Source: Mageeibacillus sp. UBA1257
GTDB taxonomy: Bacteria; Bacillota; Clostridia; UBA1212; UBA1257
Assembly: GCA_002308775.1 (NCBI GenBank)
Contig: DBVT01000039.1
Span: 13,780 to 24,595, forward strand
Direction: 5' to 3'
Length of the DNA: 10,816 bases
Below the pieces are notes generated by a model. That model was not told where the DNA came from. It made no database searches and was given only the letters and a program-made list of their open reading frames with translations. Numbering within the stretch: the stretch's first letter is position 1; each line of letters opens with the position of its first letter. Below are positions 5,778 through 10,816 of the stretch, piece after piece. The position numbers and the translations under genes were made by a program.

Positions 5778-6614
5778 TCACGCCTTTCCTATCGACCCGA
5801 ACAGTTCGAGTTTGTGTCTTACCGTCTCCTGAAGCCTCTGTTTTCTGAGACTTCTGATATCCATATAAGAGAGTCCCTTTTCGATCCCCTCTTTCATAGC
5901 TGCTTCTCCCGCGTTCGCGAGATCCGTAAAAATATTGATCTTCGTTATTCCGCATTCGATGGAATGTCTGAAATCGTAATCCGAAAGACCGGAGCCTCCG
6001 TGCAGCACGAGCGGCACGTCCGTCGCGTTTCTTATTTCGGTGAGTCTGTTAAAATCGAGTTTCGGCGGCTGCTTGTACATTCCGTGAGCTGTGCCTATCG
6101 CGATCGCCAGGGCGTCTACCCCCGTTTCGTCTATATAGTCCGTGGCTTCTTTTACGGTAGTGTATCTGTCGTCTGTCTCGTTGTCTCCCGTAACAGCTTC
6201 TCCGACGTGTCCGATCTCGCCTTCAACAGACGCTCCGAAAGCGTGAGCGATCTTTACCATCTCTCTTGTAGCTTCGACATTTTTCGATCTTTCATACGCC
6301 GATCCGTCGAACATTATGCTTGAAAAGCCCCATTTGAGAGCCTGTATGCAATTGTCAAAAGTCAGCCCGTGGTCAAAATGAACGACTATCGGGACCTTCG
6401 CCGCCTTTGCCCTTGAGAGCATCGAGGGAGCTATCGTTTTGAAGTCTCCGTAAGGAAGCAGGACCTCAGCCGTTCCCAAAATTACAGGCGATCCGTTCTC
6501 TTCCGCGGTCGAGATTATCGCGTCCATCATATCGGAATCTATCGCATTGAAAAGCCCAACACCGTAGTGTCTCTTTTGAGCGTCTTTCAAAACATCATTC
6601 AAATTGACAAGCAT
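5778..6614 (-). CDS. Class II fructose-bisphosphate aldolase family protein (GatY/KbaY/IolJ-like)
   Basis: A 278-residue zinc-dependent aldolase that would split a ketose phosphate into dihydroxyacetone phosphate and an aldehyde. What I see: the VVHFDHG motif (77-83) with Asp81 (catalytic acid/base place) and His82 (zinc ligand), SIMFDGSAY (99-107), EGEIGHVGE (131-139), IGTAHGMY (173-180) with His177, and VLHGGSG (203-209) with His205, followed by KINIFTD (225-231). All three zinc histidines are present. At 278 residues it has the length of the tagatose-bisphosphate/ketohexose-type branch (about 280-290) and not that of long FbaA enzymes. The ATG at 6612-6614 is preceded by GAGGTG; a GTG three codons earlier lies within that site. 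It is preceded by a possible promoter of its own and coupled to the isomerase-like gene by a 4-base gap. Housekeeping glycolytic use is possible, but the neighbours favour a sugar-specific role. Confidence 0.9.
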   Translation of the reverse strand: MLVNLNDVLKDAQKRHYGVGLFNAIDSDMMDAIISTAEENGSPVILGTAEVLLPYGDFKTIAPSMLSRAKAAKVPIVVHFDHGLTFDNCIQALKWGFSSIMFDGSAYERSKNVEATREMVKIAHAFGASVEGEIGHVGEAVTGDNETDDRYTTVKEATDYIDETGVDALAIAIGTAHGMYKQPPKLDFNRLTEIRNATDVPLVLHGGSGLSDYDFRHSIECGITKINIFTDLANAGEAAMKEGIEKGLSYMDIRSLRKQRLQETVRHKLELFGSIGKA

Positions 6615-6640
6615 AAAAACCACCTCAGTATTTTTTTGTT

Positions 6641-6646
6641 ATTATA
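6641..6646 (-). promoter_or_regulatory. Candidate internal promoter upstream of the aldolase gene
   Basis: The 63-base gap between the UPF0210 gene and the aldolase gene reads TATAAT on the minus strand, with TTTATT 17 bases upstream (3 of 6). The same pair of hexamers occurs before the phosphate acetyltransferase gene. Initiation near 6634 would give a short leader of about 20 bases carrying GAGGTG. No terminator hairpin is seen in the gap, so read-through from upstream genes is also possible. Confidence 0.5.
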
Positions 6647-6677
6647 TCCTTTTTGCAGGTAAAAATAAACCGCAAAA

Positions 6678-8036
6678 TCAGTTTTTCAGGCTCTGTATCG
6701 GCGCGGGTAATCTGCCGCCTCTGTTTATAAACTTCGCGCATGAGAATTTGCTGACAGGCATTACGGGGCCGCTTCCCAAAAGACCTCCGAAGGAGAGTTC
6801 CTCGCCCACTTTCTTTCCGATCGCAGGTATCAGTCTGACGGCCGTAGTCTTTGAGTTCACCATTCCTATAGCCGCCTCGTCGGAGATTATACCTGAGATC
6901 GTCTCGGCCGTGATATCTCCGGGCACGACGATCATATCGAGTCCCACGGAGCAAACGGCTGTCATCGCTTCGAGCTTTTCGATCGACAGCGAACCTGCTC
7001 TCGCCGCTTTGATCATTCCTTCGTCCTCACTCACGGGTATAAAAGCTCCCGAAAGTCCTCCGACGTGAGAAGAAGCCATCACGCCGCCTTTTTTAACGGC
7101 GTCGTTGAGCATCGCGAGACATGCTGTCGTTCCCGGTCCGCCGCAGCTTTCAAGTCCCATCTCCTCGAGTATCCTCGCGACGGAATCCCCGACAGCGGGC
7201 GTAGGCGCCAGCGAAAGGTCCACTATTCCGAAAGGAACGTTGAGTCTCCTTGACGCCTCCATCGCAACAAGCTGTCCGACTCTGGTTATCTTAAAAGCTG
7301 TCTTTTTTACCGTTTCGGCGATCTGTGTTATGTCGCAGTCTCCTGCTTTTTTGATCGCTGAGCTCACGACTCCGGGGCCGGATACGCCCACGTTAATAAC
7401 GCACTCGGGCTCGCCCGCTCCGTGGAAAGCTCCCGCCATAAAAGGATTGTCCTCAGGGGCATTGCAGAATACCACGAGCTTCGCGGCTCCGATGCAGTTA
7501 TCATCCTTTGTGAGCTCTGCCGTTTTCAGAACGATATGTCCCATTTCGGCAACAGCGTCCATATTGATCCCGGTCTTCGTGGAACCGATGTTCACCGACG
7601 AACAGATGTGCTCTGTTTCGGCAAGCGCTTCGGGAATGCTCTCGATAAGCTGCCTGTCTCCCGGTCCGAAGCCCTTGTGAACGAGAGCGGAATAACCGCC
7701 GATAAAATTGACTCCGACAGCGCGCGATGCTTTTTCGAGCGTTTTCGCGAATTTGACGGGATTTTTACCCTCGCAGGGGGCTGAGATCATCGCGACAGGC
7801 GTAACGGATATCCTTTTGTTCACTATCGGAACGCCGTATTCCGCAGCTATATCGTCTCCCGTTTTAACGAGATTTTCGGCATAGCGGCAGATCTTTTCGT
7901 ATATTTTCGCGCAAGCCCTGTCTATATCGGGGTCTGCGCAGTCGAGGAGAGAGATGCCCATCGTTATCGTTCGGACGTCGAGGTGCTCCTCCTCTATCAT
8001 TTTTAAAGTTTCAAGAATATCGCCTGTATTGATCAT
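6678..8036 (-). CDS. UPF0210 family (PFL-like, DUF711) protein
   Basis: A 452-residue cytoplasmic protein of the UPF0210 family, which shares a fold with pyruvate formate-lyase-type proteins but has no established reaction. What I see: MINTGDILETLKMIEEEHLDVRTITMG at the start, a FIGGYSALVHKGF segment, the SSVNIGSTKTGINMDAV stretch, FCNAPEDNPFMAGAFHG, a GLESCGGPGTTACLAML stretch and the closing FINRGGRLPAPIQSLKN, all typical of full-length members. I see no glycyl-radical motif (RVxGY-like) near the C terminus. The ATG at 8034-8036 follows GAGGAG; a TTG five codons upstream falls in that site. It lies 18 bases after the ACT-domain gene; the two families are commonly neighbours in Firmicutes, so they likely work together. 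Its position between a hydrolase and an aldolase is unexpected. Confidence 0.93.
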   Translation of the reverse strand: MINTGDILETLKMIEEEHLDVRTITMGISLLDCADPDIDRACAKIYEKICRYAENLVKTGDDIAAEYGVPIVNKRISVTPVAMISAPCEGKNPVKFAKTLEKASRAVGVNFIGGYSALVHKGFGPGDRQLIESIPEALAETEHICSSVNIGSTKTGINMDAVAEMGHIVLKTAELTKDDNCIGAAKLVVFCNAPEDNPFMAGAFHGAGEPECVINVGVSGPGVVSSAIKKAGDCDITQIAETVKKTAFKITRVGQLVAMEASRRLNVPFGIVDLSLAPTPAVGDSVARILEEMGLESCGGPGTTACLAMLNDAVKKGGVMASSHVGGLSGAFIPVSEDEGMIKAARAGSLSIEKLEAMTAVCSVGLDMIVVPGDITAETISGIISDEAAIGMVNSKTTAVRLIPAIGKKVGEELSFGGLLGSGPVMPVSKFSCAKFINRGGRLPAPIQSLKN

Positions 8037-8054
8037 AAGATCACTCCTCAAAGA

Positions 8055-8324
8055 TCACACGTGGTGCATCGAGTTAAAAATATCCTCGTGCATTACCCTG
8101 ATATCGAGTCCGAGCTCGCGTCCCATCTCAGACATCTCCCTCGAAAAATCCGCGAAAGGCACGCTGCTCTCTTTTATGTCGATCATCATGACCATCACGA
8201 ACATGTCCTGAAGGATGGACTGTGTGACGTCAGTTATATTCATTCCCGATTCGGCGCACTTTGTGGAAACCTTTGCAAGTATTCCGACCATATCTTTTCC
8301 GATGACTGTTATTACGGCTCTCAT
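8055..8324 (-). CDS. ACT domain-containing protein, UPF0237 family
   Basis: An 89-residue protein consisting of one ACT domain, a small ligand-binding module (usually for amino acids) related to the GcvR regulators. What I see: RAVITVIGKDMVGILAKVST (2-21), the first strand and helix with the Gly at the turn, then the TDVTQSILQDMFVMVMMIDI stretch (31-50) and a C-terminal helix and strand ending in MHEDIFNSMHHV. ATG at 8322-8324 follows AAGGAGA. Full family length. It is 40 bases downstream of the GH106-like gene and 18 bases upstream of the UPF0210 gene, the typical pairing. It probably senses a metabolite and modulates the UPF0210 protein; ligand unknown. Confidence 0.92.
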   Translation of the reverse strand: MRAVITVIGKDMVGILAKVSTKCAESGMNITDVTQSILQDMFVMVMMIDIKESSVPFADFSREMSEMGRELGLDIRVMHEDIFNSMHHV

Positions 8325-8364
8325 AATCGATTCTCCTTATGCTTTATCATTCACGGCTTCGCCA

Positions 8365-10816
8365 TTACTTTTCCGTTTTGCCGAAATAGTACACGGGTGC
8401 CGCCGTGATCCCCGTTGTTTTGATCCTGTATTCGTAGCAGAACTTGTTTCCTTCCGTTTGCCAGATGTTCGGGCCCTTCCATCTCTCGTTCACATCGGCG
8501 TTGTGAAGGCCTCCAAAGGCGTTTTCGCGCGTTCCGAAGTATTCGAGTGTAATTTTATGCTTTCCGGGTTCAAAGTGTCCCAGACGGGCGCAGAACGGTT
8601 CTGAGAATATGATCCCGCGGCATTTTCCGTCTACGTATACTTTTACGAGTGCTCCGGTGAATTCGGAGATCCTGACTGACAGATCGTCGCAGCCCTCCGG
8701 AACATCGACCGTTTCAAAATATTTCACATTACCCGTGTAAAAAGGCAGATCCTGTCTCGTCAGATCCGTATAGCCGAGGACCTTCGGGATCTCCGTGACT
8801 GTCTTTTCGATACCTTTGATCTTCACACCGAATTTGCCCAGCATATAGCACCATTCGATCTTCGTCCTGATCCCGACGGGAGTTCTTACCAGCAGCGTGT
8901 TCTTTCCTTTTTGTATCTTCGGAAGTTTTACTTTTCTTATCGCCTCGTCTGTAAAATACCCCTCGATCTTCTTACCCGCAGCCGCGCCGTTTAAAATGAC
9001 CTCGCAAAGCTCGGCGTTCTCCAGTGCCAGATAAGCGCCTTCGTAATCGATCTCCGAATCGAATTCGAATTTCAGGTCGACAGTATGTTCGAGCTTCTCC
9101 GGAGGTTCCACCCACGGCTGGGCGTCGTCGTATCTCGGAAGGCCGCATTCGGCAAGCGCGATATTGTGTATCCTGGTGAGTTCCTCGATGCCTCTCCATT
9201 CTCCTCTCGCCCTCAGCGACTTCGAATCGATCCTGAATTCCGCCTCGTCAAGTACCATCGCATTGTCTTCCGAAAGCGAGTATCTTACGGGCTTTTTGTC
9301 AGAATATGTGCCTATAACTGTCACTTTCGGCTCTTTTTCGCCTTTGATCTTCTTGTCGTATCTTCCGAGTCTCAAAAGGACACTGTCCATCGCGTAGAGC
9401 ACAAAGTCGATATACGTATCATCGTCGTCCACTCTGTATTCGGGGACTCTGATCCTTCCTGTCAGCGTGTCGTAGACCTCGGGAGTGAATTTTCCTTTTA
9501 TTCTGAGCGTGAGCCTTCCGGGACCGCCGTACTGTCTTCCGATCTTGTTTGATCGGGCAATGAAAAGCCAGTCGCAGTCGTTGTCTCTTCTGTAATTGTA
9601 AAAATATTCGCCCGATCTCGTTCCGTCGGAGTTCATAAGCTCGATCCGCCTTTCGGGTCTCAAAGCTTCGACAATATCATATTTTAAGAACTCCGTTTTT
9701 TCGCATCTGTCATACAGTTTGCGGGCTTCCTTTGAAGGCAGCGCGTCAACGTATTCGGGGCATTTTCCCATGAATAACACTCTTCCGCCCGCTTCCTGAT
9801 AATCGGAAAGCGCTTTCAGTGTCGTTTTTCTGATCGTTTCGAGAGGAGGCACGATGACAGTTTTGTATGTCATTTTTCCAACATTGAAGCCGCCTTCGGT
9901 GCCCTTGTAAAGCTCGGGAAGAAGACTCTCGCTTATGAAATCGAAGTCGATCTGCGAAGAAAGCAGCCAGCTCACAAGATCCATGTGGTTTGATTCTATT
10001 TGGTCTCTCACATCGGCCGTATTCTGAGACGGTCCCCAGTTGAGCCAGTAGCTTTCAATGGAATGGATCACGGCGACATCGACGACCGGTCTGCCCCTCG
10101 TGAGAGCAGTATTGAGTCTCGCGTAATGATCCTCTATAAATTTATACTCCTTATACCAGGGCGACTGGTAAAAAATGGAAGCAGGATAATCTCTCTTCGC
10201 ATCCCCGTGCATGGACATCCACGAGAGGTGAGGAACTCTGACAGTCACTCCCAGAGCGGCCTGCCAGTCTCCCTGGCTCTTGTGTCCTCTGAAATCGTAA
10301 TCCCAGCCTGTCACTCCGTACAGTTCCGAGAGCATTCCCTCTCTTCCGTACTGGTGCACTGCCGACTGGCACTGCTTCGCTGTGTTGTACTCGCGGTCGT
10401 CGCTCAGCATATCTATTCCGGGAAGATTGAATCCTCTGTAGCATCTCATGGCTTCTCCGAGGTGCTCGGTCTGAGTCTTAAGCCACTGCTCTCCCATCAC
10501 ATGACCTGTCAAAGCGATGCCGTTTTTCTCGCACCACGATCCGAGATTGTCTGAAAATGACGATGTAAATACCTCGCATACGAAATCGTGATACAGATAT
10601 CTCGCTCTGGAATAAGTTCCGTCAGCTTTGTCCCAGAATATCTCCGGGAGAGTATCTTCTATTTTTACTCCGTATCTCTTCTCATACAGATCGTCCATTT
10701 CGGGCGTCCAGGGCAGAGTTACGCTCTCTTCGCTGTTTCCGTACGCGAACGTCTGCTTCTTGTCGACCTGCGGCTCGTCAGTAAAAAAAGCCGGTACCAC
10801 CCCGTCAAAATACTGC
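8365..10816 (-). CDS. GH106-like (alpha-L-rhamnosidase-related) glycoside hydrolase, C-terminal 816 residues
   Basis: The open frame enters from beyond base 10816 and runs to a TAA at 8365-8367; the amino end and any signal peptide are outside. Numbering visible residues from 1, I see FFTDEP (10-15), LPWTPEM (34-40), an ALTGHVMGEQWLKTQ segment (101-115) that includes a Glu, FNLPGIDMLSDD (129-140), MLSELYGVTGWDYDF (161-175) with a second Glu, then GDWQAALGVTVRVPHLSWMS (182-201). This order is like that of large family 106 hydrolases and related TIM barrels. After the barrel comes a Rossmann-like segment (about 315-385) and then beta-rich modules (about 560 onward), including a GALVKVYVDGKCRG stretch and FEPGKHKITLEYFG, that resemble galactose-binding and GH2-type sandwich domains. 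It would remove terminal sugars such as rhamnose; the specificity is inferred from family likeness only. It leads the minus-strand train, 40 bases before the ACT gene. Confidence 0.72.
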   Translation of the reverse strand, partial: QYFDGVVPAFFTDEPQVDKKQTFAYGNSEESVTLPWTPEMDDLYEKRYGVKIEDTLPEIFWDKADGTYSRARYLYHDFVCEVFTSSFSDNLGSWCEKNGIALTGHVMGEQWLKTQTEHLGEAMRCYRGFNLPGIDMLSDDREYNTAKQCQSAVHQYGREGMLSELYGVTGWDYDFRGHKSQGDWQAALGVTVRVPHLSWMSMHGDAKRDYPASIFYQSPWYKEYKFIEDHYARLNTALTRGRPVVDVAVIHSIESYWLNWGPSQNTADVRDQIESNHMDLVSWLLSSQIDFDFISESLLPELYKGTEGGFNVGKMTYKTVIVPPLETIRKTTLKALSDYQEAGGRVLFMGKCPEYVDALPSKEARKLYDRCEKTEFLKYDIVEALRPERRIELMNSDGTRSGEYFYNYRRDNDCDWLFIARSNKIGRQYGGPGRLTLRIKGKFTPEVYDTLTGRIRVPEYRVDDDDTYIDFVLYAMDSVLLRLGRYDKKIKGEKEPKVTVIGTYSDKKPVRYSLSEDNAMVLDEAEFRIDSKSLRARGEWRGIEELTRIHNIALAECGLPRYDDAQPWVEPPEKLEHTVDLKFEFDSEIDYEGAYLALENAELCEVILNGAAAGKKIEGYFTDEAIRKVKLPKIQKGKNTLLVRTPVGIRTKIEWCYMLGKFGVKIKGIEKTVTEIPKVLGYTDLTRQDLPFYTGNVKYFETVDVPEGCDDLSVRISEFTGALVKVYVDGKCRGIIFSEPFCARLGHFEPGKHKITLEYFGTRENAFGGLHNADVNERWKGPNIWQTEGNKFCYEYRIKTTGITAAPVYYFGKTEK

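Noticed and set aside
5778..6614. Naming the aldolase fba, gatY or iolJ
   Set aside because: The short class II aldolases share the same catalytic motifs, and the sequence alone does not separate the substrates.
7105..7680. Plus-strand open frame of 191 codons
   Set aside because: It is antisense to the UPF0210 gene, which is supported by strong family motifs and a ribosome binding site.
9085..10554. Plus-strand open frames opposite the GH106-like gene
   Set aside because: They are shadows of the hydrolase reading frame; no ribosome binding site or domain is seen.

Overview
The window looks like part of the chromosome of an anaerobic Firmicute of the class Clostridia, probably an uncultured gut or rumen species. 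This is inferred from strong GGAGG-type ribosome binding sites, sigma-A-like -10 boxes (TATAAT), a fermentative phosphate acetyltransferase, a TPTP-linker surface protein, and an ACT (UPF0237) plus UPF0210 gene pair. Base composition is moderate. I see no mobile element, phage, CRISPR array, tRNA or rRNA.

Layout. At 1-368 (minus) is the start of a phosphate acetyltransferase gene, with its own promoter and a hairpin leader. A terminator at 521-550 separates it from a minus-strand pair: a membrane-anchored or lipoprotein-like protein with a long Thr/Pro linker (602-1306), and a 153-residue protein (1426-1887) that I read as a degenerate GGDEF domain. A divergent intergenic region (1888-2051) carries a perfect inverted repeat overlapping a candidate promoter. 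It drives a plus-strand Gfo/Idh/MocA oxidoreductase (2052-3203). That gene meets a long minus-strand gene train at a probably bidirectional terminator (3235-3273).

In transcription order the minus-strand train is: a large GH106-like glycoside hydrolase (8365 to beyond 10816), a small ACT-domain protein, a UPF0210 (PFL-like) protein, a class II aldolase, a xylose-isomerase-like TIM barrel protein, and a GH28/GH49-like beta-helix protein. Gaps are 4 to 63 bases and there is no obvious terminator between genes. A TATAAT box lies just upstream of the aldolase gene and may start a sub-operon.

How the genes may work together (inference): the two hydrolases would trim an oligosaccharide, perhaps of pectin or rhamnogalacturonan type. 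The oxidoreductase, TIM barrel isomerase/epimerase and aldolase form a set comparable in family membership to IolG, IolI/IolE and IolJ of inositol catabolism, which suggests an oxidise, isomerise, cleave route for an unidentified sugar. The ACT/UPF0210 pair is a widespread unit of unknown function and may just be lodged here.
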